Numbered from the stretch's first letter, positions 49,571 through 62,668 are shown. The stretch: 64,000 bases of DNA from Cryoendolithus antarcticus (GCA_002077065.1 NAJO01000042.1:1-64000); one strand, 5' to 3'. Made by a program: numbers and translations. The notes: generated from the letters alone by a model not told the origin.

Positions 49571-51532
49571 ATGCCACGCGTCACCCGCGCCAAAGCCCAC
49601 GCGATCGCCGAGGAGATGCACATTGACGAAGACGAGGTGTTGGCCATGAAAAGCGACCCAGCAACGGAGAACCCCGGCACTCCTGAGCCGTCTGGATCGC
49701 AAAGAGCAGCACTTGGGGAACTCGCGCCCAACAGCGCTGGGAGTAAAGACGGTCTAGATGGGAATGAGGCATTGAAAGGTGAGGGCACGACGCGCAAGGG
49801 AGGTCGTACGGGGAAGGGCAAGAAGGAGGACCTCGGTGCGAGCACGATGACGCAGCGGGAGGAAATCGAGGACTTGGCTGCGGGAGAAGGTAAGGTTCAC
49901 GGGAAGAGGTTCACAGGAAGCTGTGAGAGAGCAGGGCATTCGCTGACGATAGCGATGGATGGAGTGACACTGCAGGAGACCGAGATGTTCACGCCATCAA
50001 TGGACGACTTGGCAATCGCCACGGAGGACTTGTCATTGGGAGCACCACGCCCAGGTTCGCCAGTCGCGAGCGCCACTCCTAAAGTCATTCAGCAGCTGCG
50101 CAAGGACACGCCGGGCAAGCGGTCGACGAGCAATAAGGAGAATGTAGAGCCTGGGAACACTGCGCAATCCCCGGCTCTAGCTCCAATGGCGCCAGTGGTT
50201 GAGCAGAGCGAGCCGATGGAGACTACTCCAGTACAAGCAGCAACTCCATTGGCCGCTCAAACGCACATCGAGACGCATGTTAGACCGCCACAGGAAAACT
50301 TCGACTCGCTACCTACAGACAGCTCAGTCATCATCCAGCAGCAGAGTCCGATTGAAGCTTTGGACGAGCTAGATGAGGCGGTGGAGAAGGTGACGAAGGA
50401 GATTCCTGAAGTTCAAGCGTCTCCGGAGAAGGAACGCAAGATCTCAGTGGAGCGCAAACCGACTGCTGCTTCGAAGCCGGCTCCAATCGTCAGACCTACC
50501 AAGGCAAGCCAGGCACGGCTTTCAATCGCACAGGGCGACAAGGGCAATGCTGGCAAAGGTCCCTCACTTGGTAGACCAAGACCATCCACCACGATTGATC
50601 GCACAAGCAGCGTCCGTCAGAGCACTGCTCCTACCACCAACCTCGGTCGCAGCAGCAGCGTCCGCCAAAGCGCGGTGCAGCTCAGTGTAGCAGACAAGCG
50701 CGTGACGTCGACCAGTAGCAACATCAGCAACTTCAGATCTTCGAGAATAGGGAGTGAAGCGCCGAGAGAAAGAAAGGAAGTTGTGATCCCGCATAGCAAG
50801 CCACGACCAATCTCGCTCTCTTTTCCCACTCCGCCGCCGCCACCGAAAAGCACGAAGCCTGCAACGAAGAGCACGTTCCAGCTTCCCGGAGAGGCTGTAG
50901 CTGCGAGACTGAAAGCTGCACGTGAGGAAAGACTAAAGCAGGATGCTGAATCAGGCGAGAGGTCTGCGAGATCTGTGTCCGGAACGGCTGATACCAGGAC
51001 TGAGCGCAAACCCACGTTCAAGGCCCGGCCAGTACCAGACATGCTCAAGAAGACTCCCAGCGTTCGTCACACGGCCGCAAGTCGCGCACGGGAGTCCATC
51101 GCTGGTGGCACAAGGCTACTACCCAGCACTTCAGGTGGCCTGAAACGCTCGAGCACCATCACAGGCGCTAGACAACGCCCGATAAGCAGGCATCAAGCAC
51201 CCGTCGGTCTGCAAATCTCGAAACGTCCTACGCCTCGTCCCAGCACAGCTGCCGAGTCGGCCCAAGACGGCAAGCGCATCACCTCGACCAGCTCTGTGGT
51301 GGGCGCAAAGTCAGTCAACAAAGGCAAAGAGGTCTTCGATCGTGTGGCTAATGCCAAAGCGAGCGCTGAGAAGGACAAGAAGGAGAAGGAGGAGAATGCT
51401 AAGAGTGCTCGAGCTCAGGCTGCAGAGCGCAGCAGGCAGATGAGTAGGGAGTGGGCTGAGAAGCGGAAGGCGAAGAAGGCTGCGCTGCCAGCTTCTGCTA
51501 CTGCCGTCGAGGCGCCGGCGGCTGCTGTTTGA
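49571..51532 (+). CDS. Disordered basic protein with APC/C degron-like and TPX2-like motifs
   Basis: A single exon of 653 residues with no globular domain. Near the N-terminus, RAALGELAPN (residues 45-54) resembles a cyclin-type destruction box. A KEN box lies at residues 189-191 (SNKENVEP). The middle is Ser/Thr/Arg-rich with a duplicated RTSSVRQS/RSSSVRQS motif. FKARPVP at residues 483-489 resembles the repeated FKARP motif of TPX2, and the last 70 residues are a highly charged helix (EKDKKEKEENAKSARAQAAE). Together these suggest a microtubule-associated mitotic protein degraded by the anaphase-promoting complex, but this is inference from short motifs. No named family was recognised. Confidence 0.65.
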   Translation: MPRVTRAKAHAIAEEMHIDEDEVLAMKSDPATENPGTPEPSGSQRAALGELAPNSAGSKDGLDGNEALKGEGTTRKGGRTGKGKKEDLGASTMTQREEIEDLAAGEGKVHGKRFTGSCERAGHSLTIAMDGVTLQETEMFTPSMDDLAIATEDLSLGAPRPGSPVASATPKVIQQLRKDTPGKRSTSNKENVEPGNTAQSPALAPMAPVVEQSEPMETTPVQAATPLAAQTHIETHVRPPQENFDSLPTDSSVIIQQQSPIEALDELDEAVEKVTKEIPEVQASPEKERKISVERKPTAASKPAPIVRPTKASQARLSIAQGDKGNAGKGPSLGRPRPSTTIDRTSSVRQSTAPTTNLGRSSSVRQSAVQLSVADKRVTSTSSNISNFRSSRIGSEAPRERKEVVIPHSKPRPISLSFPTPPPPPKSTKPATKSTFQLPGEAVAARLKAAREERLKQDAESGERSARSVSGTADTRTERKPTFKARPVPDMLKKTPSVRHTAASRARESIAGGTRLLPSTSGGLKRSSTITGARQRPISRHQAPVGLQISKRPTPRPSTAAESAQDGKRITSTSSVVGAKSVNKGKEVFDRVANAKASAEKDKKEKEENAKSARAQAAERSRQMSREWAEKRKAKKAALPASATAVEAPAAAV

Positions 51533-53181
<1,649 letters not shown>

Positions 53182-54335
53182 AGAGGTGTTTCTGGTGGTG
53201 GTGGTCGGGGAGGACAGGAGGAGGCGGGTGAGCCTCCGGATGTCTCGAGCGTGAGCTACGGCGGCTCGCAGACCTGTATTCATGCCATGTGGCATTTGCC
53301 GTGCACAAATCACGCGCGCCTTCATCCTCCAAGGACTCAACTCCGCGCAACAAAGTCACCTCATAGTTCACCACTCACCCCCGACAACGGACCCAACCCC
53401 CGTCAACCTCCCATGCAATGCGACCGCAGGACAGCTCCCAGGCCGTCCACATGGTGTCTCAGCACCCACCCTCCGAGCACATAGCGGAGCGCAGCCCCGT
53501 CACCCGGCTGCACACAATACTATAGCACCCAAACCCCCATCTAGCCTCCAGACCACTCACGTGCGCGATGTCTCGCCCCCCCTCCATCCCAGCGCCGGAG
53601 CCCAACCCCGTACATAGCCGCCCTCAAGCCCCCAGCCGCGCACATGGTGTCTCACACCGCGCTCCATCCTCCGTCGGCGGACACAGCCCCCGTCACCTCC
53701 CCGTACAAAGTGCTGCGCCCACGTAACGTTCCTCTGTAAGCATCCAGACCGCGCAAACAGCAGTTCGCATGAGTGTTTGTCTCACAAGTCAGCAACCGCG
53801 GTGTCTCAGATCTGCGTTTGCGTCATCCTGGTCTAATCTGGACATGAATCTCGCAGTGACGCGAACAGCATCTTACCCGGGATAGAGTGTATGTACTGTA
53901 GGCACTTTGGATGCGATGCCTCTGTTGCCGTCCGAGATTGCAGCGAAGCCACAGTATGTACGTAAAGATCGTCTTGTTGAGATCCACAATGAGGCCGAAC
54001 TGGTGGAGTGCGTGCGTGCACTTGGGTGTTGAGATCGTGATGACTGATGACTGGAGCACGTGCGTTTGGTAGGGCGAACATGTGTTATGTGCTTTGGCGT
54101 GGGAGCGAAGACGCAGCAGAAGGATCGCATCAGGTGAAAGGTCGGGATGATGGAGTAAATTTCATAATGAGCTTTGCTCAATGATTCTGGGGTATCCTAC
54201 AAGACAATCGCAGACGCTAAAACCACTCTCCATTTCAATGGTCGTTGCCGTTACCAATGCCGTTACCAATGCCGTTTCCCATGCCCTTTTGCCAGTCGTG
54301 AAAATTTCCGGCTCCCAATCCCATGATGAAGTCCA
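53182..54335. repeat. Gene-poor C-rich region with decayed ~190-base repeat
   Basis: The plus strand is C-rich from about 53340 to 53720. CACATGGTGTCTCA occurs at 53448-53461 and again at 53641-53654, 193 bases apart, each followed by a similar CTCC-rich, CCCCGTCAC-containing stretch. GATGTCTCGCCCC (near 53567) and further TGTCTCA copies (near 53778 and 53805) lie between and after. No credible gene. From 53880 to 54335 only short AT-normal sequence is seen. Confidence 0.55.
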
Positions 54336-54965
54336 TCATGCCTTGGCGAGCAAGTTGATCCAGCTTTTCCGTCGGCTCTTCTTCTCCTTCTCGACTGGTA
54401 ATGATAGTGCTGAGCGGTTTGACTTTGTCTTCGACAGAGCACTCATGCGGTCTGAGTCTTTGCTGTCGACCCGCGGTGCGAGTTTTGGTCGCTGCGGTGT
54501 CTCCATTATCGCCAGCCATGCCTCGAAGTCTGCTGAGCTGGCCTCTGTGACGGCGACTGTGGGTTGCTTGTTGGTGGTATCTTGGAGTGGTAGTCTGATG
54601 CTTGACATGGAGAAGCGTTTTGGTGCCGAGTCCGGTCTTCGGCTGTTGGTCTTCTTGACGAGAGTTCCGTCTATGGGGAGATGTGCAACTGGGAGTGCTT
54701 CTGTGGGAGCCTCATATTCCGGGGTGATGGGTTTCCGGTCGGTTGTCTCGCAAAAGCGGACGGATTTGACTGAGCGTAGAGAGGACCGTTCTGAGCCTCG
54801 GGTAGAAGACCGAAGTGATGATCGGAGCGAGGGTTGCGAGCCAAGAGTGTGCACGCTTATCGATATACTTGCTCGGGAGAGCATAGAGACTGGTCTGTTG
54901 TCCATGTTGAGGGGTTCGCCGAAGCTGAGCTCCAGAGGTGGTAGCACGAGTTGTGTGGCAGACAT
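54336..54965 (-). CDS. Hypothetical Ser/Arg-rich protein
   Basis: 209 residues from an ATG. It reads PPLELSFGEPLNMDNRPVSM near the start, a tract of SLRSSLRSSTRGSERSSLRS, then SVKSVRFCETTDRKPITPEYE, a pattern common in fungal disordered proteins, and ends KKSRRKSWINLLAKA. No domain was recognised. Codon structure and low stop density make a real gene plausible, but several overlapping plus-strand frames exist, so it remains tentative. A second minus-strand frame overlaps the 3' end and may be a spliced extension. Confidence 0.45.
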   Translation of the reverse strand: MSATQLVLPPLELSFGEPLNMDNRPVSMLSRASISISVHTLGSQPSLRSSLRSSTRGSERSSLRSVKSVRFCETTDRKPITPEYEAPTEALPVAHLPIDGTLVKKTNSRRPDSAPKRFSMSSIRLPLQDTTNKQPTVAVTEASSADFEAWLAIMETPQRPKLAPRVDSKDSDRMSALSKTKSNRSALSLPVEKEKKSRRKSWINLLAKA

Positions 54966-56700
54966 TGCGAACGGATATATGATTTGCGTGCTCCAGCTGA
55001 GCCTTGTCGTGATTGTTGCAGCTGCAGCTAGAATGCGGGATCACTCTACTGCTTACGGCGTGCTGCAAGGTCCTATTCGCGGAATGCGCAGCTGGGAGGG
55101 ACGAGTGGTGATGGTGAACGTGGAGCCGGTGGAAGTACTGTTGTCCTTTCGTGCGTCTGGTGCAAGATTGGTACTGCTGTAGCGTTGTAATGTATTGTAC
55201 AGTGCGGAGGGGTAGTGTTGGATGTTGTTATTAGCCGGTTGGAGATAGAGCTGGCTGCTGACCGACAAACAGGGAATGATATATAGTACCCATATGCAGG
55301 CCAATGTACAGTAGGAGCTGAGCATGGACAAAACTCAAACAAAAAGGCGTTAGGAATCTGGATCTGACCCACCTGAGCATCGCCATCACGAGAAATGCAA
55401 GCACCGACTTGCGGCGCCATCTGCGGGCAAGGTTGCTGCGCAAAGTGAAGTTTTGAGGCAAGTCTTTGCGCACCACCCTCGCGCGATTCGTGGCAAGCTG
55501 ACCAGGATCCGCAACGAACACGATGGCAAGCCCCAGAACAGGGCTAGGGCCAGTAACCGAGAATCCCATATGCGCGCCATCCGCAGATCTTGCCGGGTGG
55601 CCGCGCCAAGCGCTACTGCCAGTCGCCAGGCACGGCGCAGGCTGAGAACCAATTATCGTCATGCATTGCCGAGACTGGTAACGCCACACATGGCAAATAT
55701 TGAAGTTTCTCTTGGGGGCGGTATGCATTGCTGCGCTGGCCAGACTCGGGCGATAAGATGCGTGAGCCAGTCTGGTGCTGCGATGCGAAAAACAATGGCC
55801 TGACAGTGAGACAGTTTGCTGCCTGACCACAGCTTTACGGCCATAAGGCGATGCACCGACGGTGCCAGGCGGATGGGACACCGTTGCAAAAAGCCTTCAC
55901 ATCGTCCCTGGTGCACGGCGCGATGCAGGTGGATCAGGCCAGCAGTTCGGTAACGCCATCACGGTGCATGACGAGTCTCCGGAAGCTCTGCGTGCGACTT
56001 CCGCTCAAGGGAGTGCAGCGGGCAGAGACTCGGGGGTCATCCTGGTCAATGGCCCGAAATAGTAGCCGTGCGTGAAACAGAGCCGCACGACTCGCTCGAG
56101 CTGGAGAGACATGCCGTGCATAAGTTTGCTCTTGGCGGGGTGATGCGTTGGCTCTGCCCAGTGGGAAGTGGAGGGACTGAGGGGCATCCATGTTCACAAT
56201 GATACAGGAGGTGCAGTAGCTGCGTGAGTTTGCCTGGCGGAAGAGGGGTCTGGTGACGAGGAAGCTGCTACTGTGCAGCGCTGCTACGACGTCGCCCCGC
56301 CTCGAGCCAAATGTCTGACACTGAAACTCATCCACTCCTTTGACTTCACTTTCGCAAAACTGTGTTGATGATAAATACTGCCCTGTCTGCAAGGTTGTTC
56401 CCAGTATGACTATGTGGCCGAGGTAGAGCATGTTGCGCAGTGGTTGGCGAGTCGACCGCTGTGTAAACGGTCAGGTCAGATGGCGAAAACACCTGCATTT
56501 TTCACCGAGCTGAGCATGCATCGTGCTTCTCCGCGAGCTGCCCATTTGCCTGACGTTCTCGTGACACTGATACATGCAGTGACAACGACAACAGCTTGGC
56601 TGTGATGTCTGGGCGCGGTGACTACCTACCTTACTCTATCATCACTGCGATCGTCCCGTCTCTACACCTCATCGTGCATCTCCTGGAGTCGATGCCATAG
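54966..56700. other. Gene-poor interval
   Basis: About 1.7 kb. The longest frames lack ATG starts or motifs. Composition is normal and not RIP-like. Nothing supported is seen. Confidence 0.4.
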
Positions 56701-56789
56701 AATCAACCGTATCGCCAAGAGTTGATGGGAAGTTGATTTGCATTCTACCACACTCCGCCACAGCGGCCATGGCACAACATTACTTTTCC

Positions 56790-57620
56790 CTTCCAGAATG
56801 TCTTACACAGACAGGCTCGCCCTGTCAACACACCCCCGATCATGCCACATGTTCGCAGCCGTGTCTCAGCGCAGCCGTGTCTCAGCGCAGCAGTCCCAAG
56901 GCCATGGCAGATCTAGATCCGTGTCTCGAACTCTAAAATCTCAGATGCTGGTTCTATGATGCTGAAGCGGGTCCTTGCTGACTACAGGCTGGAATGAGAC
57001 TGCGCACGCGTGTATGCGATGCGATAGAGGTCAGAATGTCTCATCGACGTCTTCCACGTGGGTTCCGTGCGGCTGGGACACGACGGGTATCGGGGAATAC
57101 TGCGATGCGATGATGAAAGATGTCTTAGAGGGCTGACGGGATGCCGCGTCCGGTGCAGCGGCAGTTGCTCGCGTCGATGAATGTCTTACAGTATTTGCAT
57201 CGGATGCGAGAGATGTCTCCTCGCTGTCGCCACGTGGGTTCCGTCCGGCTGGGACACGACGGGGATCGGGGGACTCATGCGGTGCGATGAAGGAGCCGTC
57301 CTAGCAGGCTGAAGTGTGGTCGCGGCCATTCTCATTCTGGCGGCAATTGATCTCGCCGACGAATGTCTTACCAGGCGAAGGTACTGCAATGTTGGACCCA
57401 GTCCGGTGGTTTCATACGTCGCAACCGGCAACTCAATATCGAGGCCTCACGATGTTGTTTGTCGGGTCCATCGCAGAGCTAATGGATTGTCAACAAATGT
57501 CTTACAATACTGTGGTTCGGGTACTACTTCGGTCGTTGCACAGAGTGCGATGCTAAGACACGCCAGACTCTCGCTATCGGGTCGACCTGTCGAAGTCGTT
57601 GTCCTCGGCGATGTCTCACA
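56790..57620. repeat. Decayed tandem array with GAATGTCTTACA motif
   Basis: Two units of about 176 bases are clear: CACGTGGGTTCCGTGCGGCTGG starts at 57055 and the near-identical CACGTGGGTTCCGTCCGGCTGG at 57231, each continuing GGACACGACGGG and ending with GA(C/T)GAATGTCTTAC (57175 and 57358). Later, more decayed copies end AAATGTCTTACAATACTG (57496) and GATGTCTCACAGTACCG (57610). Upstream, AGAATGTCTTACACAG occurs near 56796, and GCGCAGCCGTGTCTCA is repeated twice near 56868. Spacing shrinks from about 180 to about 115 bases. Confidence 0.65.
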
Positions 57621-58339
57621 GTACCGAAATCGGCCTGACAGTATCAGGCAACATTACGAGGTGCCTCGGAGAGCTTCAGTGTTGCACCGCAACAGCGCTG
57701 ACGTGGGTATGCGAGTCAATTCGGTGCGCGAGTCTGGACCATCGCGCCATGCAACGCAATGTTGGCACCATCCCTCCCCATCACTTGTACCCATGCACGT
57801 CGCCAAGCCTCGGGCTGGAGGAAGAAATCATGGCAAAGTATTTGCAATCTTAGACCTCCGTGAGGCAATCGGTAAGAAGACGAGAGAAGAGACGAATTAC
57901 CAATGATCAAGACTCCATTACCAGGGTATATGAACACCACCTTCGCTTTTGCCAATCGCTCTGGCAACGCCTTGCTGTAGCACCTAAAGCTCAACTCAAG
58001 GAAATATGCGAGCCGCTTCTAGACCTCAGTCTCCGTCGTTCTCGTGCGAAGGCAGCACTGCATATGATCTCCAATTGTAATCTGTAGCTGTGCGACTCGC
58101 ACCAAGGACCCAGCCGATGCGCAATGTCAGCTCGGCCACTCGGTCCGCGGCACCATCTCAGCCCTGGCTGGCAGCGAACGCGCGCACATGGCTCGGCGTG
58201 CCAACATTCTTCATGCTTTGATGATTCTGGTATTGAGGTGGGCTGTAGCCACGTGTTAGTACGACAAGCACGGTTTGGTCGGTGATAGATAGTAATACTT
58301 GATAAGTGCTGCTGAGTCAGTGGACGAAGCATGGACGAT
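57621..58339. other. Spacer downstream of the septin gene
   Basis: About 720 bases with no supported feature. Confidence 0.4.
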
Positions 58340-59711
58340 CTAGTACCCGTTCATAGTCAAGCGGTTGGCACCAGGGACGCCGCTGCCGCGCGATAGTTCA
58401 CGTTCTGCCGAAGGCGAGATAGGCCGCGAGCCGCCGGCGCCCATCTGTGCTGAGGACTCCTTGAGGGCCATGAGCTGTTTAGCGCGGAAGCCTGTGATGC
58501 ACGGTCAGTGGGTGGCTTCTTCAGCGCTTGGTAAGCCATGACATACCCTCGTAGTGGATCTGGCTGGTGGTCTCGATCAGGTCTTGCAGATGTGTGCGAG
58601 TGAGGAAGTCGCGGAGGTAGACGAATTCGCAGTGTCTCTCGTCCTCCACGTTGATCGTTCCCCATCGGTTCTGGCGGGCTGGTACATTGCGGCTGTGAAC
58701 TTGTCAGCAATTGCTGGTACGACTAGTCTCCAAATCGACTCACCCGTTGATGTTCATGGTGTGCTCTGACCCGACCACAGCGAATGGAATGATGTCCTTG
58801 ATCTGCGAGTTGAGAGCAGCCTCCTCAGAATCGTACTCCTCGTTGTCATAGGGGTACATCCTGATGTTGTGGAACGCAAACTCTTCCTTGATGCGATCCT
58901 TGAACGCCTGGCGCTCCTCAAGTGTGAGAGAGTCGGCCTTTGCGATGACGGGGACCACGTTGACAGTCTCGCTCAGCTTCTTCAGCACCACAATATCAAT
59001 GGGGCGCAGAGCATGTCCGGATGGGCTGATGAAGTACAGACAACAGTGAATGCGGGTATCCTGGATGTAGCGCTCACGCTGTGCGGTAAGCTCCTTCCTC
59101 AGGTACGCTGAATGCTGGTCCTTGATGTACTTGACGATCGGATCCCAGCAGCGGTCGTTGTTGACAAGGTCGCCATAGCCCGGCGTATCGACGATATTCA
59201 GACGCAGACGCACGCCGTTTTCCTCGATGACATGGGTGACCGCCTGGATCTCGGTTGTCTGGCGGATGGGCTCAGCCGGGGAGAGGCGGCCTTTTGACTT
59301 GACGAGGTTGGATGCGAAGATAGTGTTGATGAGTGTCGACTTGCCGAGACCGGTCTGACCTGTAAAGGGGGTTGTAAGCTCCTATCCTCGATTTCAAAGC
59401 CCCAAGCACCGCAATGGGACTGCACTTCGCCGCGCCCCAGCAGTAGCTACTGCATGCCGCCTTTCTAGCTCGTGTGTCCTCTTCACTGTATGCCTGCAGT
59501 GTATACTGCTGCTGCCGCCGCCGCCACCGCTTCCTTTTTTCAGCGCGCATACGGGTGACTTTGACTTACCAACGCAGATGACATTGAACTGAAACCCCCG
59601 CTTGACCAACTTCTTCTCGATCTGCTGGGTGATGCTGTCGAAACCGACATGGCTCTTTGGGAACACGCTGCCGGTCGGGTGGGCCTGCTGGGGCGATCCA
59701 ACTGAAGCCAT
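58340..59711 (-). CDS. Septin, Cdc3/AspB type
   Basis: Four exons, 59570-59711, 58744-59359, 58547-58692 and 58340-58491, give 351 residues. Introns are 210, 51 and 55 bases; each junction restores septin sequence. The protein has the polybasic and N-terminal region (GFDSITQQIEKKLVKRGFQF), the P-loop GQTGLGKST across intron 1, the switch DTPGYGD, the AKAD specificity motif, the septin-unique element ending in FAVVGSEHTMNING, and a C-terminal HYEGFRAKQLMALKESSAQ. It ends RLTMNGY, as I recall for AspB-like septins. Septins are GTP-binding filament proteins of septa and hyphal branch sites. The long first intron contains a CTGCCGCCGCCGCC run. Confidence 0.9.
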
Positions 59712-60097
59712 TGTGTCGTTGGTTTACTTGGCCGAGATGGGGACGTTGCGCAATACCGCTGTTTGCTCGTAGCGTGAGGAGACGCAGGGGACGCAGCTAA
59801 TGGCTTTGGCAACTGGTCGAGGCGATGGTCACTGTGAGTGTGGTCGTATCGTAGACTTGGAGGAGGGTGGTGGGCGCAATGAGTAGAAAGTGATAACGCC
59901 GTTGTGAAATGGCAGTTGCGATTGCTAGTCTGGCGTATTCAGGGAAAGGGGAATAGAGCTGGCTAATCGGAACGTACCGAGGCACTCCCGATCGGCATTC
60001 AAGAGATGAACATTGAAGCTTGCTCGGGGAGGACATCATACGGTCTGGCAAATTGACTGTGACAACATTGTTACTATACAATCTCACATCCACCATC
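59712..60097. promoter_or_regulatory. Divergent promoter of septin and bL32m genes
   Basis: 386 bases between the two start codons. No individual element is called. Confidence 0.5.
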
Positions 60098-60666
60098 ATG
60101 GCTGCCTGCCACATAGCTCCATCGCAATCATTCCTCGCCGCGTTCCTCCCAGTTGCACGCGCGGCGCTCCTCCCACAGCTGCCCCGATCAACTAGCCGAA
60201 GCCATGTCGCCAGTCGCATTGCCTCGCTTTGGCAATCGCGATCGAGTCTACTCCCGGCAGCACTCATACCGATACCTGGAATACTAGAAGGGCTATGGGA
60301 GGGGATCCTACGTGCAGTGCCGAAGAAGAAGACAAGTCACATGTATGCCGCCCACGGCCATTTAAGCATATGACCCCGTACTCACAATCCCACAGGAAGA
60401 AGCGACATCGGTTCATGGCAGGCAAAGGGTTGAAGGACGTCACAGCACTCAACAAGTGTAGCGCGTGTGGGAAGTTGAAACGAGCGCATGTATTGTGTCC
60501 GTACTGTGTGCAGAGCATACGGAAGTGGTTCGGGAATGGTTTCAAGACTGAGGCGGAGGTGAAGGCGCAGAAGGATACACAATGGGACGAGATGAATGAG
60601 CGGCTGCAGAAGGCTGGACGGAAGCCGCTGTTGAAGGAGGACGTGGAAGACTTGGCGAAGACGTGA
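60098..60666 (+). CDS. MRPL32: Mitochondrial large-subunit ribosomal protein bL32m
   Basis: Exons 60098-60342 and 60396-60666 (53-base intron GTATGC...CCCACAG) encode 171 residues. The junction restores AVPKKKTSHM-KKRHRFMAG, the hallmark of mature bL32, preceded by an 80-residue presequence rich in Arg, Ser and hydrophobics for mitochondrial import. A zinc finger follows with two Cys pairs (CSACGKLKRAHVLCPYC). In yeast the presequence is cut by the m-AAA protease just before the mature core. It acts in the mitoribosome near the peptidyl-transferase region. Confidence 0.93.
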
Positions 60667-60909
60667 ACAGCGTGAATGATGAAGGCTTCATCGAACTTGT
60701 CTGCGTATCTGAGCATAGCGGAAGTCGCCGAGTTTGTAAGGCGCATGTAGAACATTATTCAGCACAATAATGTACAAAACATATCGACTCCTCAGAGCAT
60801 GTGACACCTTGACTCTAACATGAGTTGGTCCACGAACGCGATCGCGAATCCAACATCACATCTTAGAATTTCCACAAAATCACTATGTAGACATCTCACC
60901 CAACTCACA

Positions 60910-62111
60910 ATGTCCAAACAATTCCTCCAAACGCACACAATCCCCGACGCCCACATCACCGACATCTTCAGCCTCGCCGTCACACCCACAGCCCTGATCT
61001 CAGCATCCGGATCATCATCGATCAAAATCCACTCGACCGCCACGGGCACACAAATTCACGCGGATAGCGCAGTCGAAGAGAACCCGTTCCCACTTTCGCA
61101 AACGCTCGAAAAGGCACATGCGCTAGGTTGTCATCATGTGTGCGCTGCTGCTGAGGGCAAGGTGTTTGCCACTTCGGGGTTTGAGGGTGATGTTAAGGTT
61201 TGGGAGGTGAAGGATGGGGGGGAGGAGTGGACGCTGCGGGGGACGTTGAAGGGTGGGTAGTCCACGCTCTTGCTCTCCAGGTCCCACTAACGTGTGTAGA
61301 TGACAAGGCAGGCGAGCAATGGGCGCTGGCACTCAGTCCCGATGGTTTGTTCCTCGCAGCTACGACACACGATGGCCGAGTGAACGTCTACGATATTTCC
61401 AAGATCGTTGGCGAAACCAAGAATGCGACGAAGTTTGTGCAATTCGAGACCAAGGGCAGCTTTGGGATGTGTGTCGATATTGTCAGTCATGTCTCGCCGA
61501 AGAATTTCAGTTCAATACTGATCGGCGTGAGCAGTCACCAAATGGCGAAATGACAGCCTCTGGCCACCAGAACGGTAGCGTCTACATCTTCAACAACGCC
61601 ACGAAACGACTCGCACACTCTCTCAGCGGTCTCGTCAAGCCGGTGCGGGCAGTAGCTTTCAGCCCCGCGAACAAGTACCTCGCAGCTGCTGGGGATGCTA
61701 GACTCATTGCGCTTTACGATACACAGTCTGGCAAGCAAGTGGCGAACCTCACTGGGCACTCGAGCTGGATCATGAGCCTGAGCTGGAACTGGAGTGGAGA
61801 GTATTTGCTTAGTGGGTGAGTGATCTGGCTTTCCGGGCTATAAAACGTTAATACTGATGCTGCGCAGATCCTACGACGGCAAGGCGAAGATCTGGTCACT
61901 CGACCGTAGGGAATGTGTGGCTACGCAGACGGAGAGCGAAAGGTGTCTCTGGTCGGTCAAGTGGCTGCCGAAGTCTGCTAGTGCTAGGTGAGTGAGCTCC
62001 TGTAGAGGGTCATGCCGTTCAGGACTAAGACAGCCGTGCAGAAATGAGATGTTCGTCGCTGCAGGGGCTGGACGCAGTCTCAGCTTCTATCGAGAGGCAA
62101 GCGGGACATGA
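60910..62111 (+). CDS. SKI8: Ski8 WD-repeat subunit of the Ski complex
   Basis: Five exons: 60910-61252, 61300-61481, 61535-61815, 61868-61987 and 62042-62111, with introns of 47 to 54 bases, total 331 residues. WD40 blades are visible as VFATSGFEGDVKVWEV, LALSPDGLFLAATTHDGRVN, MTASGHQNGSVYIF, AVAFSPANKYLAAAGDARLI and GEYLLSGSYDGKAKIWSL. The end NEMFVAAGAGRSLSFYREAS is typical of Ski8/Rec14. It forms a complex with Ski2 and Ski3 that feeds mRNA to the cytoplasmic exosome. In some fungi it also works with Spo11 in meiotic break formation. Confidence 0.92.
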
Positions 62112-62668
62112 GGACGACCATGAACATGTCCTGGGTGAGATGGGAGACTACGCATAAGTCAAGACCTGTCATCTGCTTCAGCATGGGCTGGTCGCCTACG
62201 GGCGAAACTGAAGCGGGCTGGTCGCTCGTATGCGTATGGCAACCGGTCGTAAGTCGATCAAGGGCCCGCAGAGTCTCGACACTTGGCTAGCAGCAAAGGA
62301 AAAGTCCATGGCGGTGAGAGACTGCTTCACTCGTAGACAATGCCATAGGGCTGAGACGTGTCGATCACTTCGGCCTTGGCTGGTCAAGCTTCAACTTTAC
62401 AGCCGCGTGACTTCATTGCTGTGCCTCTCTCGTCACTTGTTGCGATCCGTGAGTGCACGAATCCACATATACATCATTGCACGTGATGTTGCTTGTTGCT
62501 TGCCTCCCTAGCTAGTGTGATCGACACACCCTCCCTCCGACACCACTCACCCTACTGCTCCGAACAACGAGGCACAACTTCACACATCGGAGCTAAGGTT
62601 ACTGTATCCTTAGTAGAAGACCTCAAACCTAGTCGTTCGCCGGCAGTACTACGCTGCACGTCGCCGAG
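62112..62668. other. Spacer between SKI8 and NCBP3-like gene
   Basis: 557 bases with no supported gene. It holds the promoter of the following gene. Confidence 0.4.

Noticed and set aside
54181..55182. 333-codon plus-strand frame opposite the hypothetical Ser/Arg-rich gene
   Set aside because: It reads as the antisense of the minus-strand frame, which shows more protein-like segments.
55231..55881. 216-codon minus-strand frame
   Set aside because: It starts at a non-ATG codon and has no recognisable motif; treated as chance.
57316..57906. 196-codon plus-strand frame in the gene-poor region
   Set aside because: It begins at a GTG, overlaps the decayed tandem repeats, and shows no domain or biased composition.
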